Shown in pieces: positions 46,035-55,883 of a stretch of 64,000 nucleotides of DNA. Within the stretch, counting starts at the first letter, position 1. Every line of letters starts with the position of its first letter. The notes below the pieces were generated by a model. The model ran no database searches and had not been told where the DNA came from. It was given only the letters and a program-made list of their open reading frames with translations. This DNA comes from Deltaproteobacteria bacterium (lineage in GTDB: Bacteria; Myxococcota_C; UBA6777): positions 1 to 64,000 of the forward strand of contig PCBK01000092.1 in the NCBI GenBank assembly GCA_002731275.1, given 5' to 3'. The translations under genes and the position numbers were made by a program.

Positions 46035-47294
46035 ATGAAATTCCTCAGAGATTTTTTGGACAAGCAAGAAAAGCACTTTGAAAAAGGCGGGAAGCTCGAA
46101 AAGTTTTATGCGCTCTACGAGATGCATGACACGATTCTCTTTACTCCGTCTGATGTCAACAAAGGCAATACGCACGTCCGAGACTCTATCGACCTCAAGC
46201 GCATGATGATCACCGTCGTCGTCGCCTTGATTCCATGTATCTTGATGGCGTTTTACAACACCGGCTATCAAGCAAACCACGCGATCGCAAACCTCGGCGC
46301 CAAGCCCCTCGCGATCTGGCAAACCACAGTGTACGCCAAGTGGTTGGGCCTCACACACGATCCCACAAATATCCTCGCCAACTTCGTGTATGGCGGGTTA
46401 TTCTTTTTGCCTGTCCTGATCACAACCTTTGCGGTCGGTGGTATCATCGAAGTCACGAACGCGATCGTTCGTGGACACGAAGTCAACGAAGGCTTCCTCG
46501 TCACAGGCTTTTTGCTTCCTTTGACCTTGCCTCCGACGATCCCACTGTGGCAGGTCGCGATGGGCGCAGCATTTGGCGTCCTGATCGGAAAGGAAATCTT
46601 TGGCGGTACAGGGATGAACGTCCTCAACCCAGCGTTGACAGGGCGTGCGTTTTTGTTCTTTGCCTATCCCGCGCAGATCTCGGGTGACAGCCCCTGGATC
46701 GCGGCCAACATGCTCGGCGCAAAAGCTTCCAGCACGCTCCCAGACGCAGTCAGTGGCGCGACATGGCTCGGAAAAGCAGCGACTAGCAAGATGGCCCTCG
46801 CAGGACACAACATCTTCGGTGCGGAGTGGTGGAACGCCTTCTTGGGCTTTGTCCCAGGGTCTATGGGTGAGACCTCCGCGCTCGCCTGCCTGATCGGTGC
46901 AGTCATCTTGATCGCCACACAGGTCGCCTCCTGGCGGACGATGCTCGGCGTGGTCCTCGGGACCTTCCTCACCTGTCTGCTCCTCGGCAATGTCCAATCC
47001 GAAACCAACCACATGTTCTCCGTGCCCTTCCACTGGCACATCGTCACAGGAGGTTGGGCGTTTGGCCTCGTCTTCATGGCGACTGACCCTGTGTCTTCGG
47101 CATTTACAGAGGCTGGCAAGTTTATCTATGGCTTCTGTATCGGGATCATGGTCATCTTGGTGCGCGTCGTAAACCCTGCTTACCCAGAAGGGATGATGCT
47201 CGCCATCTTGTTTATGAACATGTTTGCCCCCTTCATCGACCACTTCTACGTTCAAGCGAACATCAAACGGAGATTAGCACGCGATGCAGCGTAA
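46035..47294 (+). CDS. nqrB: Na+-translocating NADH-quinone reductase subunit B
   Basis: NqrB is the large membrane subunit that carries covalent FMN and riboflavin and forms part of the sodium channel. The 419-residue product has about nine to ten helices. The flavinylation motif SGAT (240-243) places the FMN phosphoester on Thr243. The motif region 'GKEIFGGTGMNVLNPALTGRAFL' (186-207) is typical. I chose ATG 46035, with GGAGA eight bases upstream; a TTG 15 bases earlier is a poor alternative. It overlaps nqrC by 11 bases. Confidence 0.96.
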   Translation: MKFLRDFLDKQEKHFEKGGKLEKFYALYEMHDTILFTPSDVNKGNTHVRDSIDLKRMMITVVVALIPCILMAFYNTGYQANHAIANLGAKPLAIWQTTVYAKWLGLTHDPTNILANFVYGGLFFLPVLITTFAVGGIIEVTNAIVRGHEVNEGFLVTGFLLPLTLPPTIPLWQVAMGAAFGVLIGKEIFGGTGMNVLNPALTGRAFLFFAYPAQISGDSPWIAANMLGAKASSTLPDAVSGATWLGKAATSKMALAGHNIFGAEWWNAFLGFVPGSMGETSALACLIGAVILIATQVASWRTMLGVVLGTFLTCLLLGNVQSETNHMFSVPFHWHIVTGGWAFGLVFMATDPVSSAFTEAGKFIYGFCIGIMVILVRVVNPAYPEGMMLAILFMNMFAPFIDHFYVQANIKRRLARDAA

Positions 47295-48132
47295 TAGCGT
47301 ACCCTACATTCTAGGCTTTTGCACGGCTATCTGTTTGGTTTGCTCGGTCATTGTATCGACAGCCGCAGTTGGCCTGAAGGAAAAGCAAGAACAAAACAAG
47401 ATCCTCGATCGCCAAAAGAAGGTCCTGACTGTCGCTGGTCTCATCAAAGAAACAGAGGCAGTCACACCCAAAAAGGTGCAAGAGTTGTTCAAAAAGCGCA
47501 TCAAGTCGATCATCGTCGACCTGAAAGGCGGCACTTTGGACAAGGCCATGACCAAAAAGGCGAAAACATTCGACCAACAAAAAGCCAAAAAAGATCCCGC
47601 ACGTAGCACCTCTGCTCCGAAAAACAGAGCGGGTGTCAAGCGTCTGCCCAAACACGCCCTCGTCTATCTCGTCTCCAAGACGGATATCAAAGAAGATGGC
47701 AAAGGCTTTGCGCTCGACAAATACATCTTCCCCATCGAAGGAAAAGGGCTGTGGTCCACACTCTACGGATTCATCGCCCTCGCTCCAAACTTCAACGTGA
47801 TCAGAGGTCTTATCTTCTACGATCACGCTGAAACCCCTGGTCTCGGTGGTGAAGTCGAAAACCCCAGCTGGAAAGCCAAATGGCCCGGACGTACAGTTTA
47901 CGGCCCCAAAGGCAGCAGCCCCAAATCCTGGGGCAAACCCAAGATCAAAGTCGTCAAGGGCTTGGCTGGACCTCCCTCCAAAGACCCACACAAAGTGGAT
48001 GGACTCTCCGGTGCGACCATCACAAGTAATGGTGTCACTCACCTCGTCAGATTCTGGCTCGGTGAAAACGGTTTTGGACCATTCATCCGTCACAAGCTTG
48101 GTCTCAAACAAGCCAGCAAAGGAGGGAAGTGA
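47284..48132 (+). CDS. nqrC: Na+-translocating NADH-quinone reductase subunit C
   Basis: NqrC has one N-terminal helix (about 8-30) and a periplasmic domain carrying covalent FMN. The attachment motif '[10 protein letters not shown]' puts FMN on Thr245. The 282-residue length is normal. It overlaps nqrB by 11 bases and its stop shares bases with the nqrD start (GTGATGA region). ApbE, encoded three genes further on, is the enzyme that attaches the FMN. Confidence 0.96.
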   Translation: MQRNSVPYILGFCTAICLVCSVIVSTAAVGLKEKQEQNKILDRQKKVLTVAGLIKETEAVTPKKVQELFKKRIKSIIVDLKGGTLDKAMTKKAKTFDQQKAKKDPARSTSAPKNRAGVKRLPKHALVYLVSKTDIKEDGKGFALDKYIFPIEGKGLWSTLYGFIALAPNFNVIRGLIFYDHAETPGLGGEVENPSWKAKWPGRTVYGPKGSSPKSWGKPKIKVVKGLAGPPSKDPHKVDGLSGATITSNGVTHLVRFWLGENGFGPFIRHKLGLKQASKGGK

Positions 48133-48752
48133 TGAGTAAAGCAAACGAAGCGCTGATTGATCCACTCTTTGACAACAACCCCATCGCCCTCCAAGTCCTC
48201 GGGATTTGTTCGGCGCTCGCGGTCACGACAAAGCTCGAAACTGCGACCGTTATGGCGATCGCGGTGACCGCGGTCCTCGCGTTGTCCAACCTGTCGATCA
48301 GTATCCTGCGTAACTACATTCCACCTAGTATCCGTATTATCGTGCAGCTGACGATCATCGCATCGCTCGTTATCGTCACCGACCAGATCCTCAAAGCGTA
48401 CATGTTTGAAATCAGCAAACAGCTCTCCGTCTTTGTTGGATTGATCATCACCAACTGTATCGTCATGGGCCGCGCTGAAGCCTTCGCGATGCAAAATGGT
48501 CCCCGCCTCAGCTTCATCGACGGTATCGGCAACGGTCTTGGCTACGGCCTCGTGCTGCTCTTTGTCGGTGTCTTCCGCGAGCTGTTCGGAGCAGGGAAAC
48601 TCTTCGGTATCACCATCCTGCCCCTCGCGAGCAACGGTGGCTGGTACATGCCCAACGGCCTGATGGTCCTCTCCCCCGCTGCGTTCTTTTTGATTGGCGT
48701 GTTTATCTGGTTGCTCCGCACCTGGAAGCCCGAACAAGTAGAGGAAGATTGA
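48132..48752 (+). CDS. nqrD: Na+-translocating NADH-quinone reductase subunit D
   Basis: NqrD is an integral membrane subunit with six helices. With NqrE it holds an iron centre in the membrane and forms part of the electron and sodium path. The 206-residue product has '[15 protein letters not shown]' (helix I cysteine), '[15 protein letters not shown]' and 'GLGYGLVL', all typical. I chose ATG 48132 (AAAGGAGG upstream) over the GTG three bases earlier. It ends one base before nqrE. Confidence 0.96.
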   Translation: MSKANEALIDPLFDNNPIALQVLGICSALAVTTKLETATVMAIAVTAVLALSNLSISILRNYIPPSIRIIVQLTIIASLVIVTDQILKAYMFEISKQLSVFVGLIITNCIVMGRAEAFAMQNGPRLSFIDGIGNGLGYGLVLLFVGVFRELFGAGKLFGITILPLASNGGWYMPNGLMVLSPAAFFLIGVFIWLLRTWKPEQVEED

Positions 48753-48753
48753 T

Positions 48754-49416
48754 ATGGAACTCACTTTGCTACTGGCTGCCAAAGCTGGCTTGGCTTCGAA
48801 TCTAGAAGCCTACCTGAGCCTGGCTATCAAAGCCATCTTCGTAGAAAACATGGCGCTCGCCTTCTTTTTGGGAATGTGCTCCTTCCTCGCCGTCTCCAAA
48901 AAGGTCGACACCGCCATCGGTCTCGGCGCCGCAGTCGTCTTCGTCCTCGCGATCTGTACGCCACTTAACAACCTCGTATACACATACCTCTTGAAGGAAG
49001 GTGCTCTCGCTTGGCTGAGCCCCAAGTTCGCCACTGTCGACCTCTCCTTCTTGTCCTTTCTTACATTCATTGGAACCATCGCAGCAACCGTACAGGTCGT
49101 AGAGATGGCCATTGACAAGTTTGCGCCTGCACTCTACGCGACGCTCGGGATCTTCTTGCCCCTGATCGCTGTCAACTGCGCCATCCTCGGTTCTTCCTTG
49201 TTCATGATGGAACGCGACTACAACCTCCCTGAGAGTACAGTCTTTGGACTCGGCTCAGGGATCGGCTTCATGCTCGCGATCGTCGCGCTTGCTGCTATCC
49301 GCGAAAAAATGCGTTACAGCGATGTTCCAAAGGGCTTGCGCGGTCTCGGTATCACCTTCATGGTGACCGGACTGATGGCAATTGGTTTTATGGCCTTCGC
49401 AGGTATCCAACTCTAA
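48754..49416 (+). CDS. nqrE: Na+-translocating NADH-quinone reductase subunit E
   Basis: NqrE is the pseudo-symmetric partner of NqrD, with six helices and conserved cysteines that ligate the intramembrane iron. The 220-residue product has '[24 protein letters not shown]' split over residues 31-54 and '[12 protein letters not shown]' (about 146-157), with one cysteine in each. It begins one base after the nqrD stop. An intrinsic terminator follows before nqrF. Confidence 0.96.
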   Translation: MELTLLLAAKAGLASNLEAYLSLAIKAIFVENMALAFFLGMCSFLAVSKKVDTAIGLGAAVVFVLAICTPLNNLVYTYLLKEGALAWLSPKFATVDLSFLSFLTFIGTIAATVQVVEMAIDKFAPALYATLGIFLPLIAVNCAILGSSLFMMERDYNLPESTVFGLGSGIGFMLAIVALAAIREKMRYSDVPKGLRGLGITFMVTGLMAIGFMAFAGIQL

Positions 49417-49421
49417 AAAAT

Positions 49422-49452
49422 CCTGACGGCCCAAAGGCCGCAGGCTTTTTTT
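49422..49452 (+). terminator. Intrinsic terminator/attenuator between nqrE and nqrF
   Basis: CCT..CGGCC (49422-49431) pairs with GGCCG.AGG (49436-49444) around loop CAAA, followed by C and seven T (49446-49452). The stem has a small internal loop. Six A before the stem (49415-49420) would also allow reverse termination. It starts six bases after the nqrE stop and ends just before the nqrF ribosome site (AGGAGG). Confidence 0.7.
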
Positions 49453-49468
49453 CCAGGAGGTTTGATTC

Positions 49469-50752
49469 ATGACAACAGCAGTCCTCGGAGTCGCTGTCTT
49501 CGTCTTTGTCATCGTGGCCCTCGTCGTCATCTTGATGGTCGCTCGTGGGCAACTCGTCAACACAGCTGACGTCAAGATCATCGTCAACGGTGACGAAGAA
49601 AATCCTATCGTTACACCCGCAGGGAGCACCCTGCTCAACGCACTCGCCGCACAAAAAATCTTCATCCCCTCCGCTTGCGGTGGTGGTGGGACATGTGGTG
49701 TCTGTAAAGTCAATGTAGAGTCCGGTGGTGGTGCCATCCTCCCCACCGAGCGCACACACGTTACACGTGGCGAAGAGCGCGAAGGTTGTCGTCTCTCTTG
49801 TCAAGTCAAAGTCAAAAATGACATGCACATCGAGCTCGAGCCCGAGATCTTCGGTGTGCGCAAGTGGGAATGTACTGTCCGCTCCAACGAAAACGTCGCG
49901 ACGTTCATCAAAGAATTCGTCATCGAGCTGCCCGAAGGTGAAGAAGTTCCCTTCCGCGCAGGTGGGTACATCCAAATTGAATGTCCCCCACACGTCGTCA
50001 AGTACGAAGACTTTGAGATCGAAGAAGAGTACCGCGGTGATTGGGACAAATTTGGCATGTGGGGCTTTGTCTCCGACGTCAAAGAGACCGCAACGCGCGC
50101 ATACTCCATGGCAAACTACCCCGAAGAGAAGGGCATCATCATGCTCAACGTGCGGATCGCAAGCCCACCTTGGGACCGCGCAAACAACAAATGGATGGAC
50201 GTTCCCCCAGGGATCATGTCCTCCTATATCTTCGGTTGTAAACCCGGTGACAAAGTCACCATCTCCGGTCCCTTCGGTGAATTCTTCGCAAAAGAGACTG
50301 ACAACGAGATGGTCTTCATCGGTGGTGGTGCGGGAATGGCGCCCATGCGCTCCCACATCTTCGACCAATTCAAACGTATCGGCACCAAACGCAAGGTCTC
50401 ATACTGGTACGGCGCTCGTAGCTACCGCGAAGCCTTCTACGTCGAAGACTTCGATGAGATCCAAGCGAACAACGACAACTTTGTATGGCACCTCGCCCTC
50501 TCTGATGTCGCCGAAGAAGACGATTGGGGCAACCCCGAAGCCGAAAGTCGAAAACCACTCGGCTGTAAAGAAGGCTACGTCGGATTTATCCACAACGTCC
50601 TCTACGAACACTACCTCAAAGATCACCCCTCCCCAGAGGACTGTGAATACTACCTCTGTGGTCCCCCCATGATGAACACTGCGGTCATCAACATGCTGCT
50701 CGACCTCGGCGTCGAACCCGAAAACATCGCACTCGATGACTTCGGAGGATAA
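49469..50752 (+). CDS. nqrF: Na+-translocating NADH-quinone reductase subunit F
   Basis: NqrF is the entry subunit that oxidises NADH. The 427-residue product has an N-terminal helix (about 4-26), a [2Fe-2S] ferredoxin domain with Cys70, Cys76, Cys79 and Cys111, an FAD domain (motif 'RAYSMANYP') and an NADH domain ('[15 protein letters not shown]' near residue 290). The end 'DDFGG' is typical. CAGGAGG precedes the ATG. Expression may be lower than nqrA-E because of the terminator upstream. apbE begins nine bases after its stop. Confidence 0.97.
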   Translation: MTTAVLGVAVFVFVIVALVVILMVARGQLVNTADVKIIVNGDEENPIVTPAGSTLLNALAAQKIFIPSACGGGGTCGVCKVNVESGGGAILPTERTHVTRGEEREGCRLSCQVKVKNDMHIELEPEIFGVRKWECTVRSNENVATFIKEFVIELPEGEEVPFRAGGYIQIECPPHVVKYEDFEIEEEYRGDWDKFGMWGFVSDVKETATRAYSMANYPEEKGIIMLNVRIASPPWDRANNKWMDVPPGIMSSYIFGCKPGDKVTISGPFGEFFAKETDNEMVFIGGGAGMAPMRSHIFDQFKRIGTKRKVSYWYGARSYREAFYVEDFDEIQANNDNFVWHLALSDVAEEDDWGNPEAESRKPLGCKEGYVGFIHNVLYEHYLKDHPSPEDCEYYLCGPPMMNTAVINMLLDLGVEPENIALDDFGG

Positions 50753-50761
50753 GCAAGCCCG

Positions 50762-51883
50762 ATGACTGACCAACCCTCCCCCTCCTCCTCTTCTCCTCCA
50801 CTCTCTGAAACCATCCCAGGCGGAACCCGAAGATTTATCCTTCCAGGGATCTTTGTACTCGTCCTCTTTGGTGTCCTCTTCTACAGAATGCCCCGCAAAC
50901 AAGCCACAACACACAGTGTCTGGCATGTCCAAGGGCGCATCTTTGGGACGACCTATAACATCAAAGTCATCCACAAGACAAAGCTCCCAAAGGGTCTTCA
51001 TATGCGCCTCAAGGCCGCACTTCAGCGAGTCGATGAGCAGATGTCGACGTACAATAAAAAGTCTGAACTCTCCCGATTCAACGCCTTCAAACAGACGACG
51101 CCCTTCAAAGTCTCCGCGGCGCTCGTGCAGGTTGTCTCAAAAGCCCACGAGATCACGAAGATGACAGGCGGTGCGTTTGATGTGACCATCGGTCCAGTGA
51201 TCAACGCCTGGGGCTTCGGTCCCAAAAAGCGAATCAAACCACCCGCCCAAGATGTCCTCGACAAAGCCAAACAGCGCGTCGGTGCGGCGAAACTCACCTA
51301 CGACAACAACACACACACCCTCCGCAAGACCCGCGCGGATTTGTACGTCGACCTCTCGGCGATCGCGAAGGGATACGGTGTCGATGTCGTAGGACGTGAG
51401 CTCGAACGAGCTGGGTTTCGGGATTATATGGTCGAGATTGGTGGTGAAGTTCGTGCTCGCGGAAAGAACCCACGCGGCATCGCGTGGCGCATTGGGATTG
51501 AAAAACCTGGACAAGGACAACAGCAAATCCATACAGTCGTCCCCCTCCACAACATGTCGATGGCGACGTCTGGGAATTATCGCAATTACATCACCGTCCA
51601 AGGAAAGCGCATATCCCACATCATCGACGCTCGGACCGCCAACCCGATCACACATGACCTAGCCTCTGTCAGTGTCTTCCACAAGGACTGCACGACGGCT
51701 GATGCCCTCGCGACAGCCCTCTTTGTCCTCGGCGCCAAAGAAGGTCTGGCGCTCGCCGAGACACACAAACTCGCGGTCGCCTTCCTCGTCCCCAAGGGCA
51801 AAGGCTTTGTCATGCGTGCCTCGAAAACCTTCCAAGCGCTCACCTCACCACAACACAAAAAGCCTGCCACACGTAAACCTTGA
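50762..51883 (+). CDS. apbE: FAD:protein FMN transferase (flavinylation of NqrB/NqrC)
   Basis: ApbE transfers FMN from FAD to a threonine of the target's SGAT-type motif on the periplasmic side. Here NqrB and NqrC both carry that motif. The 373-residue product has one N-terminal helix (about 26-42) after a Ser/Pro-rich start, 'FDVTIGPVINAWGFG' (about 140-154), 'LSAIAKGYGVDVV' and 'VEIGGEVRARG'. The late metal-binding block 'CTTADALATALFVLG' near residue 302 is also present. It belongs to the nqr operon, nine bases after nqrF. Confidence 0.94.
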   Translation: MTDQPSPSSSSPPLSETIPGGTRRFILPGIFVLVLFGVLFYRMPRKQATTHSVWHVQGRIFGTTYNIKVIHKTKLPKGLHMRLKAALQRVDEQMSTYNKKSELSRFNAFKQTTPFKVSAALVQVVSKAHEITKMTGGAFDVTIGPVINAWGFGPKKRIKPPAQDVLDKAKQRVGAAKLTYDNNTHTLRKTRADLYVDLSAIAKGYGVDVVGRELERAGFRDYMVEIGGEVRARGKNPRGIAWRIGIEKPGQGQQQIHTVVPLHNMSMATSGNYRNYITVQGKRISHIIDARTANPITHDLASVSVFHKDCTTADALATALFVLGAKEGLALAETHKLAVAFLVPKGKGFVMRASKTFQALTSPQHKKPATRKP

Positions 51884-52014
51884 CGCGTTGCGTTTTTCCA
51901 CTATCATGCCCACGTTACACACGATGTCCGCTCGTATACACAGGACATCGTGATTCCCAACGTCTTGAACTCAAAACCTCGGTGCGATGAAAGTTCCAGG
52001 TGAAGGAGATAAAT

Positions 52015-52215
52015 ATGCTCCCCGTCTTTTTACTCTCCCTCGGATTGATCGCGATCATCATGACGATCATGGCTGTCGGTGTGATCTTCTCAAACAAAGA
52101 ACTCAAAGGTTCATGTGGCGGTCCCGGTAATTGTGAATGTGAACGCAAAGGGATCCCCAAAAAATGTGAACAAGTGGCCAACCAAATCCTCGAAAGCATC
52201 AACGAAACCCCCTGA
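52015..52215 (+). CDS. nqrM: NqrM, Na+-NQR maturation protein
   Basis: The 66-residue product has one N-terminal helix (about 3-25) and four cysteines in 'CGGPGNCECERKGIPKKC', the conserved cysteine pattern of NqrM (DUF539). In Vibrio, NqrM is needed to insert iron between NqrD and NqrE. AAGGAG lies six bases before the ATG. It is the last gene of the nqr operon, about 130 bases after apbE. The hairpin at 52254-52284 could also end the operon transcript, but its main T-run faces the other way. Confidence 0.9.
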   Translation: MLPVFLLSLGLIAIIMTIMAVGVIFSNKELKGSCGGPGNCECERKGIPKKCEQVANQILESINETP

Positions 52216-52248
52216 TCGACCCCCTCACATTCCTCATGTCATAGGCAC

Positions 52249-52284
52249 AAAAAAAAGGAGTCGGCGAGCGATGCCGACTCCTTT
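52249..52284 (-). terminator. Intrinsic terminator of RNA copy 1
   Basis: On the minus strand a 9-bp GC-rich stem (52273-52281 with 52257-52265) is extended by three A-T pairs, has a 7-base loop and ends in eight T. On the plus strand only three T follow, so minus-strand termination is favoured. Confidence 0.9.
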
Positions 52285-52470
52285 GAATCAAAAAGAAGAG
52301 GAAGGAGGTCCACACTTGCAAGGTCAATCCACTCCCATAGATCGAATCCTTGCTTGTTGACTGAGAGATGACATGCCTGTCACCTGAAGGCTATTCTGTC
52401 CAGAACGAAGCGCTTCACTTGCAAGCAACATCCGTGTTGCCTGGAGACATCTTCCATGATGCCTCGTCCC
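52249..52470 (-). ncRNA. CsrB/RsmZ-like regulatory RNA, copy 1
   Basis: The inferred transcript (about 222 bases, minus strand) contains eight GGA motifs outside the terminator. Three hairpins present GGA in the loop: GAGGCATC-ATGGAA-GATGTCTC, GCAACA-CGGA-TGTTGC and TTCT-GGAC-AGAA. The second reads ACACGGATGT, close to the ACARGGAUGU consensus that CsrA/RsmA binds best. A fourth hairpin TGACA-GGCA-TGTCA and a larger stem GCAAGG/CCTTGC around more GGA follow. It ends at a 12-bp terminator stem and eight U. A possible -10 box is GAATAA (52477-52482). A homologous copy lies at 58979-59201. CsrB-type RNAs titrate CsrA; that function is inferred. No csrA gene is in the window. Confidence 0.75.
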
Positions 52471-52532
52471 TGTCTGTTATTCAGCCTACACATCTTCCTC
52501 CCCTCACACAGTGAAAGACCTCACAAGACACA

Positions 52533-52548
52533 TGTGAAATATTTCACA
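52533..52548. promoter_or_regulatory. CRP-like palindrome upstream of RNA copy 1
   Basis: TGTGAAATATTTCACA is a perfect palindrome matching the Crp-type consensus TGTGA-N6-TCACA. It is centred about 70 bases before the inferred RNA start. The same site sits at the same distance before copy 2. The rest of 52471-52799 holds no gene I can support. Confidence 0.6.
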
Positions 52549-52799
52549 ACAATCCCAAAAAGAAACTTGACATTCCACAATTGATCCTCTATCTCATCAA
52601 CCAAGCCCGCCCAAAAAACAATGTTCCCCCGATACAAAGCGATGTTCATATCGTCATATGTCATGATGGACTGTATTCGGTGGGGGAATCCATTATCTCA
52701 AAGTGCAAACAACGCACAAACTGGAAGACCTGGTCAACGACCTCTCCCCTCCGGAGAATGGGGTCTCCACGCTTCATCAAAACGAAAGGTTTGAGTCTG

Positions 52800-53492
52800 A
52801 TGAAAAAAGCACGTAAAGTGATGTTCTTCTCTTTGTTTTTTGTGGGCGCGACACTCTGGATGGCGTGTAACCCCATCACGCGGGAAAATTTCGGCGAACA
52901 GATGTGGAACACGTATTGTTCTTTTGTGCACGAAAAGTGCTGTAAGGAAAAAACCCTCGCAGACGCGACCAAGCAACTCTTCGGTGAGAGCATGGACGAA
53001 TGCCTCAAGAAGTACGGTGAGACCATCGATTTTGGTGGGCTCTTCAAGATCAACTTCAAAGAAACGTACGACAAGATCGCAAACAGCGAAGATGTCGACT
53101 TCAAAACGGAGAACGCGGCCAAGTGCGTTGAAAGTTTCGCCAACCAGTCCTGTGAAAACACCTCCGCACCCACCAACATTGTCTCAGGTTGTGATGATGT
53201 AATCATCGGCAAAAAGGCCGCAGGCGAAGATTGTCCCGAAGGCTTTGAGTGTATGCCTGGCCTCAGCTGCGTCAACAAAAAGTGCACCAAGCTCGCCACC
53301 ACAGGCGAAGCGTGCGGCGCTGAAACCCCCTGTGACAACGCGACTTACTGTGACTTGCAAGACAAAAAGTGCAAGACACGCAAAAAAGATGGCGAGGATT
53401 GCTCATTCGGTGAATGTGCTGATAACATGACCTGTAACAACGGCAAGTGTGGCACTTCCACGACCACTACGACCAACTCACTCTGCCAATAA
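52800..53492 (+). CDS. Cysteine-rich lipoprotein
   Basis: The 230-residue product has a lipoprotein signal ending WMAC (Cys23). A helical middle region follows with about five cysteines. The C-terminal third holds regularly spaced cysteines ('CPEGFECMPGLSC', 'CGAETPCDNATYC', 'CSFGECADNMTC') like the short repeats in other lipoproteins of this window. I do not recognise a family and see no catalytic motif. ATG 52800 gives a clean signal peptide; the in-frame codons upstream look like intergenic DNA. Confidence 0.75.
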   Translation: MKKARKVMFFSLFFVGATLWMACNPITRENFGEQMWNTYCSFVHEKCCKEKTLADATKQLFGESMDECLKKYGETIDFGGLFKINFKETYDKIANSEDVDFKTENAAKCVESFANQSCENTSAPTNIVSGCDDVIIGKKAAGEDCPEGFECMPGLSCVNKKCTKLATTGEACGAETPCDNATYCDLQDKKCKTRKKDGEDCSFGECADNMTCNNGKCGTSTTTTTNSLCQ

Positions 53493-53537
53493 CCCCCTCT
53501 CCTCCGAAAACCCATCTTCTTTTTTCTTGCAGTAGCC

Positions 53538-55772
53538 TTATGTGGGGAAAGCCTCCAAAAACAACTTGTAGAGCGCACGTTCGAGTTCATGACTACCTGC
53601 GTAAAAAGCTGTATTTTCCGTCTTTAAGCGCCCGTCGTACCAATTTGTCCACGCAAACAAGTGCTCGCCCTTGACGGCTGCGACAGTCAACACCTCGCGA
53701 GGGATGAAGGACTTCATGATCTCCCCCTCCTTCGGTAATTGCCCGAGCATAGTGACGATCTGCGCGACCGTCTCAGGCGCCGAGAGCTCAGCGCGAACAG
53801 TGCGCCCTCCCTCTTCATGTGACACCAACACCACGAAGATACGCTCTGCGCCAGAGAAGTCCATCGAGTCACTCCCCCCTTGTATCCGCTCTGTAAAGTT
53901 GGCGAGTGAGACCGCACCGCTCTTATTCCCTGTCGCCGATGTCTTGGCTCCTTTGGCCCGCAATGTCTGCATCAATTGCTCGATCACTTCAGGGCTCATA
54001 TTGTTTCCATCACACCGAAGGGTCTGTAAGGCAGGAAAAGCCGATGTCTCCATCAGCATCTTCGCCCCCTCATCACCCATCCCACAGCTCGAAATATCAA
54101 GCAGCTCCAAACGCTCAAAAGAGCTTGCCTGTCCGAGGACCTTCGCGCCTTCGTCACCGAGCCGATTACCCGAAAGACTAAGCACACGCAAAGCAGGAAG
54201 AGCTTGTGTCAAATACACAACCCCTTTGGCGGAGATCTTGTTATCCCGCAGTTTCAACGTCTCGATCTGGCTGGCCGCAGGTGTCTCGACAAACTGAGCG
54301 AGCATGTCATCTGCGATATTGTTATCAGACAGATCGATAGTACGTAGACACGGAAGCGCGCTGCTCATCAACGCAAGGAGCCCTTTGAGACCCACACGAT
54401 TTCTCGACAGATCGAGGCTCGTGACATGTGAAAAGTACGCGGCATCTACGAGCTGCTCGACAAAGTCCGAGGTCGCATCATTTAATGAAAGGCTGATGAC
54501 CTCAGTCTCTTTTTCTTCGGACTTATCAGCTGAACGCAATGACATCTCAAATGTCTGTAGCTGCTGTGTTGGATAGCGATTGCCTCCCCCCGCAGCCTCC
54601 GCACCAATCTGGTTGTCCGAAAGATCAATCGCCTCCACTCTCTCCACAATTGATGACGTAGCGAAGCGTATCGCGCCCTGATCATCGATATCGTTATTGG
54701 ATAGATCGATCGTTTGCTTTCGGGGCTGCGCAGACGGAGGTATTGTCTTCAGAAACGAACTTTGGATGGGGTTCCCTCCAAGGCTGAGGCTTGAAAGTTT
54801 GGACAGGTGAGGAGATGAGATGAGCGCCCTCGCGCCTTCATCTCCGACCCGGTTTCCGTAGAGATCCAAAGACCGAAGCGCTGTCATATGTTTGGTAGAC
54901 GCGAGCGCCTTCGCCCCCTCGTTGCCGACCTGATTACCGGAGAGCAGCAACGAGCTCAATCGATTCTCGCTTTTCGAGAGCGCGATGACGCCAGCATCAC
55001 CGACGGCGTTAAAAGGGACGTTGAGCAAATCGAGTTGGAGAGGCGCGCTCTCAGCGATCGCAACAAACGCCCCATCACCGAGCATACAACTCGCGAGTGT
55101 CAGAGATGTGAGCCGCTTCATCAGAGGCGATTGTGCGATGGCCTCGACGCCCTCATCCCCCACATAACTAAACGAAGCATCAAGTGTACAGAGCTGCGAG
55201 AGTGATGAGGACATCGCGATCGCCATCGCCCCGATACTGTCAAAGCCTGCATCATTCAAGGTGAGTGATTGGAGATTGGAGAGTTGAGAGGACGCAGCGA
55301 GCGCCTTCGCCCCTTTGTGACTCATCCCAACTTCGGTGAATTCGAGCGCCTCGACGTTGGAGATATACGGCGAGTTGACGAGCGCCTCGATGCCTTTGTC
55401 CCCAATCCTGTTGTTCATAATTGAGAGGACACGGACCTGCGCGAGCTGCGGTGTTCTCGCCAATGCCTTGGCACCTTTGACATCGATCCCCTCGATGGGC
55501 AAACGCAAATGAAAAGATGCAAATGGTGCGATCGTCGTCCATAGCTCAAAATCTTCGATGGACTCGACCATCTTGATCGGAGCCTTCCACAACGCACCAT
55601 GCTCCGTGAGATAAGGAAGCCAGATCTCTTCGTATGTATGCTTCTCTTCTTCATAGGCTCTCTTCAAGAGCTGACAAAGTGATGTCCTCCAACGGTAAGA
55701 GGTCCCCTCTTCGTAGGCTTTCTCGGCCCCTTGTATGATACCACGAAGTTCTGCAAACAATTCATTTTGCAT
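53538..55772 (-). CDS. Leucine-rich-repeat protein (ribonuclease-inhibitor type)
   Basis: The 744-residue protein has about seventeen repeats of the long LRR kind ('LxxLdLxxNxIGdeGakaLa'), from about residue 95 to 620. They follow an N-terminal helical region (1-90) and precede a C-terminal domain of about 110 residues with beta pattern. There is no signal peptide or transmembrane helix, so it is probably cytoplasmic unless exported by another route. Repeats of this type form curved protein-binding scaffolds, and myxobacteria carry many. No partner is suggested by the neighbours. AAAGGAAG lies before the ATG. Confidence 0.85.
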   Translation of the reverse strand: MQNELFAELRGIIQGAEKAYEEGTSYRWRTSLCQLLKRAYEEEKHTYEEIWLPYLTEHGALWKAPIKMVESIEDFELWTTIAPFASFHLRLPIEGIDVKGAKALARTPQLAQVRVLSIMNNRIGDKGIEALVNSPYISNVEALEFTEVGMSHKGAKALAASSQLSNLQSLTLNDAGFDSIGAMAIAMSSSLSQLCTLDASFSYVGDEGVEAIAQSPLMKRLTSLTLASCMLGDGAFVAIAESAPLQLDLLNVPFNAVGDAGVIALSKSENRLSSLLLSGNQVGNEGAKALASTKHMTALRSLDLYGNRVGDEGARALISSPHLSKLSSLSLGGNPIQSSFLKTIPPSAQPRKQTIDLSNNDIDDQGAIRFATSSIVERVEAIDLSDNQIGAEAAGGGNRYPTQQLQTFEMSLRSADKSEEKETEVISLSLNDATSDFVEQLVDAAYFSHVTSLDLSRNRVGLKGLLALMSSALPCLRTIDLSDNNIADDMLAQFVETPAASQIETLKLRDNKISAKGVVYLTQALPALRVLSLSGNRLGDEGAKVLGQASSFERLELLDISSCGMGDEGAKMLMETSAFPALQTLRCDGNNMSPEVIEQLMQTLRAKGAKTSATGNKSGAVSLANFTERIQGGSDSMDFSGAERIFVVLVSHEEGGRTVRAELSAPETVAQIVTMLGQLPKEGEIMKSFIPREVLTVAAVKGEHLFAWTNWYDGRLKTENTAFYAGSHELERALYKLFLEAFPT

Positions 55773-55883
55773 GTATTTCTTCCTTTTCGACGTTATCTCT
55801 GTCTAGCTCGAAGGCCCATCATACCACAACCCCAAACAAATCGCGCCGAAAAGATATTCTATTTGTCCTTCTCAACCAAACTA

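Noticed and set aside
52249-52470. Reading the twin RNA on the plus strand
   Set aside because: Hairpins also form on the plus strand, but the loops then show TCC, the strong T-run is missing after the terminator stem, and the palindrome would lie downstream. The minus strand explains all features.
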